Assembly: GCF_010550245.1 (NCBI RefSeq)
Contig: NZ_JAAGLU010000002.1
Location: 1 to 64,000 of the forward strand
Direction of reading: 5' to 3'
DNA length: 64,000 nucleotides
From: Streptomyces sp. SID12501
Lineage (GTDB): Bacteria; Actinomycetota; Actinomycetes; Streptomycetales; Streptomycetaceae
Under the pieces are notes generated by a model that made no database searches, had not been told where the DNA came from, and was given only the letters and a program-made list of their open reading frames with translations. The translations under genes and the position numbers were made by a program. Shown piece by piece: positions 31,514-39,730 of this stretch. Each line of letters begins with the position of its first letter. Within the stretch, counting starts at the first letter, position 1.

Positions 31514-32974
31514 GTGACGACGATGACTGACGCGTCCGTTCGCGAGTTCAAGATGCCCGACGTGGGCGAGGGACTCACCGAGGCCGAGATCCTCAAGTGG
31601 TATGTCCAGCCGGGCGACACGGTCACCGACGGGCAGGTGGTGTGCGAGGTCGAGACCGCCAAGGCGGCCGTCGAACTGCCCATCCCGTACGACGGGATCG
31701 TGCGCTCACTCCACTTCCCCGAAGGCACGACGGTCGACGTGGGTATGTCGATCATCGCGGTGGACGTGACCGGCGGGGCCGGGGCCGCGGTGGAGGACGC
31801 GACCCCGGTTGCCGCCGAAGCCCCCGAGGAGGCGAAGCCGCCGGCCCGCCAGCCGGTCCTCGTGGGCTACGGCGTGTCCGTCTCCTCGACCAAGCGTCGC
31901 CCCCGCAAGGGCGCCGAGGTCCCGGCCCAGGAGGTCGCTGCGGCGGTCCAGCAGGAGCTGAACGGCCACAGCGGGCGGGCGCAGGCGAACGGCCACGGCG
32001 GCCACAGCGCCCTCGCCGGACTGGCAGGCCTGCCCGGCCAGCCTGTCCTGGCCCCGGTGGCCGGGCGCCCGCTCGCGAAGCCGCCGGTGCGCAAGCTCGC
32101 CAAGGATCTCGGCGTCGACCTGACGACGGTGACGCCGTCGGGCCCCGACGGCGTCATCACACGCGAGGACGTGCACGCCGCGGTGGCCCCGACCGCCCCG
32201 GAGCCGGTGCGCACGGCGCCGGCCGCCCCGGTGATCCCGGCGCCGGCCGTCACGTACGACGGCGCGCGGGAGACGCGTGTCCCGGTCAAGGGCGTACGGA
32301 AGGCGACCGCGGCGGCGATGGTCGGCTCGGCGTTCACGGCGCCGCATGTCACGGAGTTCGTGACGGTGGACGTGACACGGACGCTGAAGCTGGTGGAGGA
32401 GCTCAAGGGGGCCCCCGACTCATACGGGTTGGCGGGTCTGCGGGTGAACCCGCTGCTCCTGATCGCCAAGGCCCTGCTGGTCGCGATCAAGCGCCACCCG
32501 GACATCAACGCGTCCTGGGACGAGGCGAACCAGGAGATCGTGCTCAAGCACTACGTCAACCTGGGCATCGCGGCGGCCACCCCGCGCGGCCTGATCGTCC
32601 CGAACATCAAGGACGCCCACGACAAGACGCTCCCGCAACTGGCGGAGGCGCTCGGCGAGTTGGTGTCCACGGCGCGGGAGGGCAGGACGTCGCCGGCGGC
32701 CATGCAGGGCGGCACGGTGACGATCACGAACGTCGGCGTCTTCGGCGTCGACACGGGCACGCCGATTCTGCCTCCCGGCGAGGCCGCGATCCTCGCGGTC
32801 GGCTCGATCAAGCTCAAGCCGTGGGTCCACAAGGGCAAGGTCAAGCCCCGCCAGGTGACGACCCTGGCCCTCTCCTTCGACCACCGGCTGGTGGACGGGG
32901 AGTTGGGCTCCAAGGTCCTGGCGGACGTGGCGGCGATCCTGGAGCAGCCGAAGAAGCTCATCACCTGGGCCTGA
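31514..32974 (+). CDS. bkdC: branched-chain 2-oxoacid dehydrogenase E2, second copy
   Basis: A 486-residue acyltransferase. The lipoyl lysine is K50 in VETAKAAVEL. A His/Gly/Ala-rich linker leads to the subunit-binding domain (PVRKLAKDLGVDLTTVTPSG), and the catalytic motif FDHRLVDGE has H457. It is about 48 residues longer than the first E2, mainly in the linkers. The GTG start follows GAGGAGAGGGAC; a second start, ATG 31523, is possible. This is the end of the second bkd operon; again no E3 gene follows. Confidence 0.92.
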   Translation: MTTMTDASVREFKMPDVGEGLTEAEILKWYVQPGDTVTDGQVVCEVETAKAAVELPIPYDGIVRSLHFPEGTTVDVGMSIIAVDVTGGAGAAVEDATPVAAEAPEEAKPPARQPVLVGYGVSVSSTKRRPRKGAEVPAQEVAAAVQQELNGHSGRAQANGHGGHSALAGLAGLPGQPVLAPVAGRPLAKPPVRKLAKDLGVDLTTVTPSGPDGVITREDVHAAVAPTAPEPVRTAPAAPVIPAPAVTYDGARETRVPVKGVRKATAAAMVGSAFTAPHVTEFVTVDVTRTLKLVEELKGAPDSYGLAGLRVNPLLLIAKALLVAIKRHPDINASWDEANQEIVLKHYVNLGIAAATPRGLIVPNIKDAHDKTLPQLAEALGELVSTAREGRTSPAAMQGGTVTITNVGVFGVDTGTPILPPGEAAILAVGSIKLKPWVHKGKVKPRQVTTLALSFDHRLVDGELGSKVLADVAAILEQPKKLITWA

Positions 32975-33047
32975 GACGGGATGCCGGGAGCCGTTTCCCT
33001 TACGGAAACCGGCATAAGTGGACCCCCGTCACGTAGGCTCAGGCGCC

Positions 33048-33086
33048 GAGAGGCTGGCCGCAAACTCGAATTGCGGCCAGCCTCTC
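33048..33086. terminator. bidirectional terminator (bkdC2 / Bro-N gene 1)
   Basis: A perfect 16-bp inverted repeat (GAGAGGCTGGCCGCAA) with a 7-nt loop ACTCGAA lies between convergent genes. The inner part of the stem (GCCGCAA/TTGCGGC) and the loop length match the terminator of Bro-N gene 2 at 50555-50599. Confidence 0.88.
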
Positions 33087-33120
33087 AACCACTCTCCTCC
33101 GGCGGCTGCTGCTGCTGTGG

Positions 33121-34125
33121 TTACGGCCGAGCCAGTGCGTAGACGACCGCACCCTTCTCCGTGCCGCCCCTGGACCGGATGCACGCGTGTCTCCGCATGA
33201 ACCGCAGGCACTCGTTCACCCGGTGGGCGGTCAGCCCTGTCCGGGCCGCGAGGGCCTCCAGCGACATTCGGATCTCGCCGTGCTCGGCAAGCACGGGTGC
33301 GATCGTGACGGCCACGGCCCACACGTCCTCGGTCACCGACATCCGTGACCGCCAGTCCGCGAGGAGGGCTTCGGTACTCGTCCGGTACATGTCCGCCGGG
33401 GTGGCCGAAGAGACCGCGCGGACAGAGCGGAACGCTTCCAGCGCGTCCGCGATCCGGTCCATGGCACCCGCCATGCGGGACTGCACCTGTACCGAGGTTC
33501 GTTGGAGGTCGAGCATCTCCAGCCGGGTCTGCTGGGCCTCCAGACGTGTTCGCTGGGCTTCGTGTCGAGTCTCCTGCGAAATGCGCTGCGCCTCGGCGAA
33601 CTCCTCGTCCAGCCGCGCGTTGCGCTCCTCCAGCCGCACGATCGCGTCGGCGACCTGTACGGGCATCGCGTAGGCCACGGGAGCGCTCGGGTCGCGGGGC
33701 TGCACCTCCGCCTTGGGGAGGGCGTATGAACCGTCCCGCTGGACCGACATGATTACCTCGCTGACCCACTCCTTGAACGGCCCGCACGAGGGCTTGGTGC
33801 AGCCGTTCACAAGCTGGATCAACCCGGCAAGGTCGACCATTTGCAAGTCTCGGCGCCACCCCCGACCTGCGGGAACGCTGAGACTGTGACTTCCAGTCAC
33901 AGTCTCGAGAAAGTCTCGGTGCTCCTCTGGCACATGATCGAGCAGAGCCTTCCGGGTCGTTGTGTAACCGAGTTGCTCGCACACATCCGCCGCCGGAAAC
34001 CAATGACTCCCGTCCGGCATCGTCAGCCTCCGTACCCGGGCTCCTGTAGCCCCGTACACGAAGTCGTTGATGTCGATTGCGTCGGTCTGCGGCGCTGCGG
34101 TTGATGTCGTGTCGTGTTCGTTCAT
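33121..34125 (-). CDS. Bro-N domain protein with coiled coil and C-terminal winged helix (copy 1)
   Basis: A 334-residue protein. Residues about 20-120 form a BRO-N/antirepressor-like domain (FVYGATGARVRRLTMPDG, FPAADVCEQLGY, LIQLVNGCTKPSCGPFKEWV). Residues about 145-215 are a long coiled coil (RHEAQRTRLEAQQTRLEML). Residues about 240-334 resemble a winged helix (LEALAARTGLTAHRVNECLR). It is a paralogue of the gene at 50.6 kb. BRO-N domains bind DNA in phage antirepressors, but no phage genes surround it. ATG 34125 has a strong AAGGAGGTGG ribosome site. Function unknown. Confidence 0.82.
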   Translation of the reverse strand: MNEHDTTSTAAPQTDAIDINDFVYGATGARVRRLTMPDGSHWFPAADVCEQLGYTTTRKALLDHVPEEHRDFLETVTGSHSLSVPAGRGWRRDLQMVDLAGLIQLVNGCTKPSCGPFKEWVSEVIMSVQRDGSYALPKAEVQPRDPSAPVAYAMPVQVADAIVRLEERNARLDEEFAEAQRISQETRHEAQRTRLEAQQTRLEMLDLQRTSVQVQSRMAGAMDRIADALEAFRSVRAVSSATPADMYRTSTEALLADWRSRMSVTEDVWAVAVTIAPVLAEHGEIRMSLEALAARTGLTAHRVNECLRFMRRHACIRSRGGTEKGAVVYALARP

Positions 34126-34145
34126 ACGAACCACCTCCTTGGCGG

Positions 34146-34196
34146 AACGTAGATCGACACACAACGCATATGCCAACAGGATCCGGGATGTTCATC
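34146..34196 (-). promoter_or_regulatory. promoter of Bro-N gene 1, with motifs shared with gene 2
   Basis: On the minus strand a -10-like TACGTT (34146-34151) within CTACGTTCCG is preceded by GATGAACA (34189-34196). The same two motifs occur before Bro-N gene 2, 36 nt apart there and 37 nt here. Confidence 0.55.
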
Positions 34197-34261
34197 ACTC
34201 CGAGCGCATATAGCCCGTATCCCCTGCGCAGGCGCCCGGAACATGGTGGGCGCACGACGAA

Positions 34262-34294
34262 GGGGGCCTGCCGCGTCGAGCGCGGCAGGCCCCC
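34262..34294. terminator. terminator of the PBP-type gene
   Basis: A perfect 14-bp stem (GGGGGCCTGCCGCG) with a 5-nt loop TCGAG, just downstream of the minus-strand PBP-type gene. Confidence 0.85.
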
Positions 34295-34317
34295 TCACGT
34301 GTATGTCAGCTGTGCTG

Positions 34318-35229
34318 TCAGCCCAGGCGCGCGAAGCCGTAGTTCATCAGCTTCTTCGCGTCCGCCGTGCGGTTGGCGACCGACGTGGAGGCGAGGACCG
34401 TACCGATGACCGTCTTGCCGTTGCGGGTCGCGGCGAAGACCAGGCAGTACTTGGCCTGCGGGCCGGAGCCGGTCTTGATGCCGATGGTGCCGGCGTAGCC
34501 GGACAGCAGCGGCTTGTTGGTGTTCTCCCAGCTCATCCAACGGGTGCCACCGGTCTTGGTGGTGACCTTCTCCTTGAAGTTCTGCGTCTTCACTATCGTG
34601 CGGAAGGCGCCGCTCTTCATGGTGTTGCTGGCGAGCTTCGTCAGGTCCTTCGGCGTCGAGTAGTTCGCGCCGTTGCCGATCCCGTCGAAGCTGTCGAACT
34701 TGGTGTTCGTCATGCCGAGGCTCCGGGCCGTGGTGTTCATCTTGGCGATGAACGACTTCACCCGGAGGGCACGCGTCGAGCCGGTGCCGAACTTGTCCGC
34801 GAGCGCGTACGCGGCGTCGCAGCCCGACGGCAGCATCAGCCCGTACAGCAGCTGGCGGACGGTGACCTTGTCGCCGACGATCAGGCCGGCCGAGGAGGCG
34901 GTGTTGGCGACGATGTAGTCGCTGTACGCCTTCTGGATCGTGACCTTGGTGTTGAGGTTCAGGTTCGCCGTCGCCAGCACGACCTTCGCCGTCATTATCT
35001 TCGTGGTGGAACCGGTGGAGAGCTTGGTGTCCGGGAGCTTCCCGTACAGGGTCGCGCCGTTGGCGTTGTTCATCAGATAGCCGCCCTTGGCGACGATCGT
35101 CGGAACGGCGACAGCGGCCTGAGCGGGCGCCGCGGTGAGCGCTCCGGTCGCGAGCACGGCGCCGGTGGTGACCACCACGGCTACGGCTCTACGAAAACGG
35201 ATGCCCTGGATGCCGGTTATCAACTTCAA
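34318..35229 (-). CDS. secreted D-alanyl-D-alanine carboxypeptidase-like serine hydrolase
   Basis: A 303-residue exported penicillin-binding-like enzyme. A signal peptide (RRAVAVVVTTGAVLATGALT, then APAQAA) is followed by the SxxK motif STTK (serine 74), a second motif SGC at 135-137 where SxN is usual, and KTG at 252-254. It would trim D-Ala from peptidoglycan stem peptides. The best start is TTG 35229, which keeps the positively charged signal-peptide n-region; its ribosome site is weak. Repeated MTxTK-type polar stretches suggest a cell-wall location. Followed by a strong terminator. Confidence 0.85.
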   Translation of the reverse strand: MKLITGIQGIRFRRAVAVVVTTGAVLATGALTAAPAQAAVAVPTIVAKGGYLMNNANGATLYGKLPDTKLSTGSTTKIMTAKVVLATANLNLNTKVTIQKAYSDYIVANTASSAGLIVGDKVTVRQLLYGLMLPSGCDAAYALADKFGTGSTRALRVKSFIAKMNTTARSLGMTNTKFDSFDGIGNGANYSTPKDLTKLASNTMKSGAFRTIVKTQNFKEKVTTKTGGTRWMSWENTNKPLLSGYAGTIGIKTGSGPQAKYCLVFAATRNGKTVIGTVLASTSVANRTADAKKLMNYGFARLG

Positions 35230-35533
35230 TACCCCGATTACGTCTGGATCGTCCGAATGTCCCTGGAGAGCGGCCGAGTTGGCCGCATAGGCGGAACGCC
35301 GCTCTCGTGTGACTCGTAACTAGCACAGTAGGTTGTGCGCGTGCTGAGGCGGGTTCCCCGATTTTCCCTTTCCGAGAGACGTCGTACAACTGTGCGTGGT
35401 TCCCGCGCCCCTTCCGGAAGTTGAACTGTTGTCCGCGCGGCGACGTCACGCCCCGAACGGGATCGGTCCGGGCGATCGGTCCATATGGCGGACGGGCACC
35501 CTCATGCGTACGTGATGTATCTATGCTGTGGGC
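35230..35533. other. 304-nt divergent promoter region
   Basis: No gene is seen. GATCGGTCC occurs twice as a direct repeat (35461-35469 and 35474-35482), a possible operator for the GntR regulator. The GntR gene's leaderless -10 box TATGCT is at 35522-35527, 6 nt before ATG 35534. Confidence 0.5.
35522..35527 (+). promoter_or_regulatory. -10 box of a leaderless promoter
   Basis: TATGCT is followed by GTGGGC and then ATG 35534; a GTG at 35528 is in frame directly after the -10. Confidence 0.6.
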
Positions 35534-36196
35534 ATGACCAGCCTGGCCGTGCAGCACGTGAAGCAACCTCCCGCCGCCGAACGCGTCTACGCCCATGTCA
35601 AAGAGGGTGTCCTGGACCGCCGTTACGAGGGCGGGACCCTGCTCACCGAAGGCGAACTGGCCGAGGCCGTCGGGGTGTCCCGCACGCCGGTGCGCGAGGC
35701 GCTGCTGCGCCTGGAGGCCGAAGGGCTGATCAAGCTCTACCCGAAGAAGGGCGCGCTCGTCCTGCCCGTCTCCGCGCAGGAGATCGCGGACGTCGTCGAG
35801 ACCCGGCAACTGGTGGAGGAGCACACCGTCCGCAAGGCGGTGCCCGCCTCGCCCCGGCTTCTCGCCCGGCTCACCGAACTGCTCGAACGGCAGCGCGAAC
35901 AGGCCGCCGCAGGCGACCTCGCGGGCGCCGCCGTGACCGACCGCTGCTTCCACGCCGAGATCGTCCGCAGCGGAGGCAACGAGATCCTCTCCCGGCTGTA
36001 CGACCAACTGCGCGACCGGCAGCTGAGGATGGGCGTCGCCGTCATGCACGCCCACCCAGACCGCATCACCAAGACGCTCGTCGAGCACCAGGAGATCCTC
36101 GACGCGCTGCGCTCGGGCGACCCGGAGGCGGCGGTCGCGATCGTGCACCGGCACGTCAGCTGGTTCTCCAACCTGGCGCGGGGCGAGGTCCGATGA
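35534..36196 (+). CDS. GntR family regulator, FCD/FadR type
   Basis: A 220-residue regulator. The winged helix (about 12-72) has LTEGELAEAVGVSRTPVREALLRLEAEGLI, split here as TEGELAEAV and SRTPVREALLRLEAEG; the FCD ligand domain (about 82-215) has EIADVVETRQLVEEH, H at FHAEIV and HQEILDAL, metal- or acid-binding positions. It overlaps the MFS gene (ATGA), so it probably senses a carboxylate moved by that transporter (inference). Confidence 0.87.
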   Translation: MTSLAVQHVKQPPAAERVYAHVKEGVLDRRYEGGTLLTEGELAEAVGVSRTPVREALLRLEAEGLIKLYPKKGALVLPVSAQEIADVVETRQLVEEHTVRKAVPASPRLLARLTELLERQREQAAAGDLAGAAVTDRCFHAEIVRSGGNEILSRLYDQLRDRQLRMGVAVMHAHPDRITKTLVEHQEILDALRSGDPEAAVAIVHRHVSWFSNLARGEVR

Positions 36197-37554
36197 GTCC
36201 CGGGCCCATGGCCGCCGCTGGCTCCGGTTCCGGGTCTGGTTCCGGGTCTGGTTCCGGCTCGCTGCCCGGCGATCCTCCCGGTGGGCGCCGCGCCGTTCTC
36301 ATCTGGTCCGTCGGCGTCTCGGTGTACTTCGTCGCCGTCATCTTCCGTACGTCGCTGGGGGTCGCGGGGCTCGACGCCGCCGACCGTTTCCACGTGGGCG
36401 CGTCCGCCCTGTCCACCTTCTCGATCCTTCAGCTCCTCGTCTACGCGGGCATGCAGATACCGGTCGGTCTGCTCGTCGACCGGCTCGGCACCAAGAAGGT
36501 GCTGGGCATCGGGGCGGTCCTGTTCACGGCCGGGCAGCTGGGCTTCGCGTTCTCCCCCTCGTACGGCACCGCCCTCGCCTCCCGCGCGCTGCTCGGGTGC
36601 GGTGACGCGATGACGTTCATCAGCGTGCTGCGGCTGGGTTCCCGGTGGTTCCCGGCGCGGCGCGGGCCGATGATCGCGCAGCTCGCGGGGCTGGCCGGGA
36701 TGGCGGGCAACCTCGTCTCGACGCTCGTCCTGGCCCGGCTGCTGCACGGCGTCGGGTGGACGGCGGCCTTCGCGGGCAGCGCGGGTGCGGGCGTGGTGGT
36801 GCTCGTGCTGATGCTCGTGTTCCTCAGGGATCACCCGGAGGGGCACGAGCCGGAGCCGTTCCCGCATCAGGGGGCCGCTTACGTGCGCCGGCAGATCGCC
36901 GCCTCGTGGCGTGAGCCCGGGACACGGCTCGGTCTGTGGGTGCACTTCACCACCCAGTTCCCGGCGATGGTGTTCCTGCTGCTGTGGGGCCTGCCGTTCC
37001 TCGTCGAGGCACAGGGGCTGACGCGGGCGACGGCGGGGGAGCTGCTCACCCTGGTCGTGCTGTCGAACATGGTGATCGGCCTGGTGTACGGCCAGATCGT
37101 CGCCCGGCACCACACGGCGCGGCTGCCGCTGGCGCTGGGCACGGTGGGCGCGACGGCGGTGATGTGGGCGGTGACGCTCGCCTGTCCGGTGCTGTCCGGC
37201 GCCGACCACGACCCGATGTGGCTGCTGGTGCTGCTGTGCACGGTGCTGGGTGCCTGCGGGCCCGCCTCGATGCTCGGCTTCGACTTCGCCCGGCCCGCGA
37301 ATCCGCCCGAGCGTCAGGGGACGGCGTCCGGGATCACCAACATGGGCGGTTTCGTCGCCTCGATGACGACGCTGTTCGCGGTCGGTGTGCTGCTCGACGC
37401 GACCGGCGACAACTACACCGCCGCGTTCTCGTTCGTGTTCCTGCTGCAGGGGGTTGGCGTCAGCCAGATTCTGCGCTTGCGGAAGCGGGCGGCTCGGCGT
37501 GAGCGGGAGCGGTTGGTTGTCAGCAGGGTGTCGACAGTGCACGTTCCCGTGTAG
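36193..37554 (+). CDS. major facilitator superfamily transporter
   Basis: A 453-residue transporter with about 12 membrane helices. The first loop motif is GLLVDRLGTKKVLGIG, characteristic of MFS loop 2-3. It starts with a Gly-Ser repeat (about residues 10-23) encoded by a tandem DNA repeat. A central charged loop is at about 215-240. The substrate is unknown; coupling to an FCD-type GntR regulator suggests an organic acid. ATG 36193 overlaps the GntR stop. Confidence 0.87.
   Translation: MSPGPMAAAGSGSGSGSGSGSGSLPGDPPGGRRAVLIWSVGVSVYFVAVIFRTSLGVAGLDAADRFHVGASALSTFSILQLLVYAGMQIPVGLLVDRLGTKKVLGIGAVLFTAGQLGFAFSPSYGTALASRALLGCGDAMTFISVLRLGSRWFPARRGPMIAQLAGLAGMAGNLVSTLVLARLLHGVGWTAAFAGSAGAGVVVLVLMLVFLRDHPEGHEPEPFPHQGAAYVRRQIAASWREPGTRLGLWVHFTTQFPAMVFLLLWGLPFLVEAQGLTRATAGELLTLVVLSNMVIGLVYGQIVARHHTARLPLALGTVGATAVMWAVTLACPVLSGADHDPMWLLVLLCTVLGACGPASMLGFDFARPANPPERQGTASGITNMGGFVASMTTLFAVGVLLDATGDNYTAAFSFVFLLQGVGVSQILRLRKRAARRERERLVVSRVSTVHVPV
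36220..36261 (+). repeat. 12-bp tandem repeat in the MFS gene 5' end
   Basis: Units of GGTTCCGGGTCT, about three copies with degenerate edges, encode a Gly-Ser linker. Length changes in multiples of 6 bp would keep the frame. Confidence 0.7.
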
Positions 37555-37634
37555 GTGCGGGGTGTTGGTGTGGGCGTTTCTGGGGGCTGCCGCCCCCAGG
37601 CCCCCGCTTCGGCCTGGACGGCCTCGTCCTCAAG

Positions 37635-37668
37635 CTCCCCCAGAGGGGGGACCCCCAGACGGGCTGGG
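37635..37668. repeat. intergenic GC repeat (CCCCCAGAGGGGGG type)
   Basis: CTCCCCCAGAGGGGGGACCCCCAG sequence family, shown here as CCCCCAG-AGGGGGG-ACCCCCAG elements; a related copy lies at 39678-39720. It can fold into short hairpins. It resembles intergenic repeats common in Streptomyces genomes. No gene is seen in 37555-37721. Confidence 0.55.
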
Positions 37669-37699
37669 AATGGCCGGCCCGGGGCTGAAAAGTGCTGCC

Positions 37700-37742
37700 A
37701 CGGCGTCACCGCGAAGTGCCGTTACGGCGTCACCGCGAAGTG
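37700..37742. repeat. 19-bp direct repeat at the 3' end of the MDMPI-type gene
   Basis: ACGGCGTCACCGCGAAGTG occurs at 37700-37718 and 37724-37742 (offset 24 bp). The second copy encodes the C terminus HFAVTP; the first lies beyond the stop codon, so a tandem duplication probably occurred at the gene end. Confidence 0.75.
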
Positions 37743-38546
37743 GCGCAGGATCGCTCCCGTGAGGCCCGGGTCGCCCTCCGTCTTGATGCGGTCGGCGACC
37801 GCTTCCGGGGTCACCCGGCCGCAGGCCAGGCGGAAGTAGGTCTCCCAGTCGAGGGCGAAGCTGGCGGCGGGGCCGAGGGCCGGGGACGTTTCCAGGGTGC
37901 CGCGGCCGTTGATGTCGACGCGGATCGTGCGCAGGAACTCGACGGGACCGTGCACGTCGAAGACGATCGCCGAACTGCGCGGCGCCCCCGCGTCCTTGGC
38001 GACGACCCTCGGCAGCGCGCTGAGCAGCATGTCCCGCGTGATGTGCGCGCCGGGCGAGTCCAGGTTGCCGGGCCGGCCGAGGGCGGCACGCAGATCCTGC
38101 TCGTGCACCCACACGTCGAACGCCCGGTTGCGCATGAGGTCCACGAGGGCGGTCTCCCGGCCGTAGAGGCCGCGGATCATCGTCCCCGGTTCCCGTGACT
38201 CGTTGCGCAGCTGGCGGTTGCGGCGGATGACCGTGTACTCCAGCTCGGACGTCATCTCGGGGGCCGTGTGGTGCCGCCGTACGTCGACCTGCATCTCCAT
38301 GTACCGCTGCTGCTCGTTGGTGACGTGGTAGAGGTCGCGCGGGAGCGTGTGGATGGGGCGCGGGTCGCCGAGCATCTCGCACTCCATGCCGATGACATGG
38401 GAGACCACGTCACGGACCGACCAGCCCGGGCACGGGGTCCGGCGGTTCCACTCGCCCTCCACGAGCGGTGACACCAGCTCGGATATCGCGTCGATGGAGT
38501 GGGTCCAGGCGTCGGCGTAGGGCTGGAGAGTGGGATGCAGACTCAC
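37722..38546 (-). CDS. maleylpyruvate isomerase-family (DinB-like, mycothiol-dependent) protein
   Basis: A 274-residue protein with an N-terminal DinB-like helical bundle: TPCPGWSVRDVVSHVIGMEC carries the first metal histidine, and VDLMRNRAFDVWVHEQDLR the second. A C-terminal domain (about 190-274) resembles the sterol-carrier-like fold found in this family. Members use mycothiol for isomerisation or thiol transfer; the substrate is unknown. The GTG start at 38546 has AGGGG about 10 nt upstream. It ends at a tandem 19-bp duplication. Confidence 0.8.
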   Translation of the reverse strand: MSLHPTLQPYADAWTHSIDAISELVSPLVEGEWNRRTPCPGWSVRDVVSHVIGMECEMLGDPRPIHTLPRDLYHVTNEQQRYMEMQVDVRRHHTAPEMTSELEYTVIRRNRQLRNESREPGTMIRGLYGRETALVDLMRNRAFDVWVHEQDLRAALGRPGNLDSPGAHITRDMLLSALPRVVAKDAGAPRSSAIVFDVHGPVEFLRTIRVDINGRGTLETSPALGPAASFALDWETYFRLACGRVTPEAVADRIKTEGDPGLTGAILRHFAVTP

Positions 38547-38640
38547 GGAACGGGACCCCTCGGGCGGTCGGTACGCGGGCAGTGGTGACGGCGGATGACG
38601 GCGGGTGTCGACGGCGTTGTCGGCGCTGGTATCAGTGGCG

Positions 38641-38664
38641 GTATCGGTATCGGTATCGGTATCG
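38641..38664 (+). repeat. GTATCG microsatellite (four copies)
   Basis: Four perfect GTATCG hexamers in the 274-nt gap 38547-38820 between divergent genes. No gene is seen in this gap. It may lie within the promoter of the nitrilase-family gene. Confidence 0.8.
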
Positions 38665-38820
38665 GTGTGGCGTTTTCGGCGGATGCGAGGGCGTGGGCGG
38701 GATAGCTGTCAGCGGGTGTCTAGGAACGTTAAGTTACGCTGCTGTGCGGCACCCCGGCAGTGCTTTCGTGTGACGATCGTAGGCCCGTGTGAACGGCTCG
38801 AATGTCAGGACGGTGGTAGT

Positions 38821-39618
38821 GTGCGCGCCTCGCTCATCCAGATCGGTGCAGAAGAGGGCGAATCGGTCGAATCGCGCAGGCGGCGCGTGGCCTCCCTCGT
38901 ACGGGACGAGGCCGGAGCCGATCTCGTCGTACTGCCCGAGCTGTGGACGACGGGGGCCTTCGCGTACGAGCGGTTCGCCACCGAGGCCGAGGCGCTGGAC
39001 GGTCCGACGTACGAGGCGATGGCGAAGGCCGCGAGCGACGCGGGCGTATGGCTGCACGCCGGGTCGATCCCGGAGAGGGACCCTGAGGGTCCTCTGTACA
39101 ACACCTCCCTCGTCTTCTCCCCCGCCGGTGACCTGGCCGCCGCCTACCGCAAGATTCATCGCTTCGGCTTCGACAAGGGCGAGGCCGTGCTGATGGGCGC
39201 GGGCACGGAACTGGTGACCGTCTCCCTCCCCGGGACCACGGTCGGCATCGCCACCTGCTACGACCTCCGTTTCCCCGAACTCTTCCGAGGCCTTGTCGAC
39301 GCGGGTGCCGAGACGATCGTCATCTCGGCGGGCTGGCCGGAGCGGCGGCGCGCCCACTGGACGCTGCTGGCTCAGGCGAGGGCGGTCGAGAACCAGGCGT
39401 ACGTCCTCGCGTGTGGAACGGCTGGTACGCATGCGGGAGTTCCGCAGGCCGGTCACTCGATCGTGGTCGATCCGTGGGGTGAGGTGCTGGCGGAGGCGGG
39501 TGGGGGCGAGGAGGTTCTGCGCGTCGAGTTCGATCCCGCGAAGGTGGGGGAGACCCGGGAACAGTTCCCGGCGCTGAAGGACAGGGTGCTGGGGGTGGCG
39601 GTTCCGCGCCGCCACTGA
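38821..39618 (+). CDS. carbon-nitrogen hydrolase (nitrilase superfamily)
   Basis: A 265-residue hydrolase with the catalytic triad Glu40 (LPELW), Lys111 (YRKIHRF) and Cys146 (ATCYDLRFPEL). It probably hydrolyses an amide such as an omega-amide or deaminated glutathione, as in Nit-type enzymes; the substrate is not certain. Cytosolic. GTG 38821 is preceded by GGACGGTGG, a fair ribosome site, and aligns with the normal N terminus (VRASLIQIG). Longer in-frame starts upstream run through the repeat region. Confidence 0.88.
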   Translation: MRASLIQIGAEEGESVESRRRRVASLVRDEAGADLVVLPELWTTGAFAYERFATEAEALDGPTYEAMAKAASDAGVWLHAGSIPERDPEGPLYNTSLVFSPAGDLAAAYRKIHRFGFDKGEAVLMGAGTELVTVSLPGTTVGIATCYDLRFPELFRGLVDAGAETIVISAGWPERRRAHWTLLAQARAVENQAYVLACGTAGTHAGVPQAGHSIVVDPWGEVLAEAGGGEEVLRVEFDPAKVGETREQFPALKDRVLGVAVPRRH

Positions 39619-39677
39619 TGCGACGCGGGGCCTGAGGGCGGGGTGTTTCGTCCCTGCCGCCCCTGCCCGTCCCATCC

Positions 39678-39720
39678 CTCCCCCAGAGGGGAACCCCCAG
39701 AGGGGGACCCCCAGGCGGGC
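39678..39720. repeat. intergenic GC repeat (CCCCCAGAGGGG type)
   Basis: Three iterations of CCCCCAG separated by AGGGGAA and AGGGGGA. It is related to the repeat at 37635-37668 and again sits just beyond a gene end. Confidence 0.6.
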
Positions 39721-39730
39721 CGGGGTCGCC

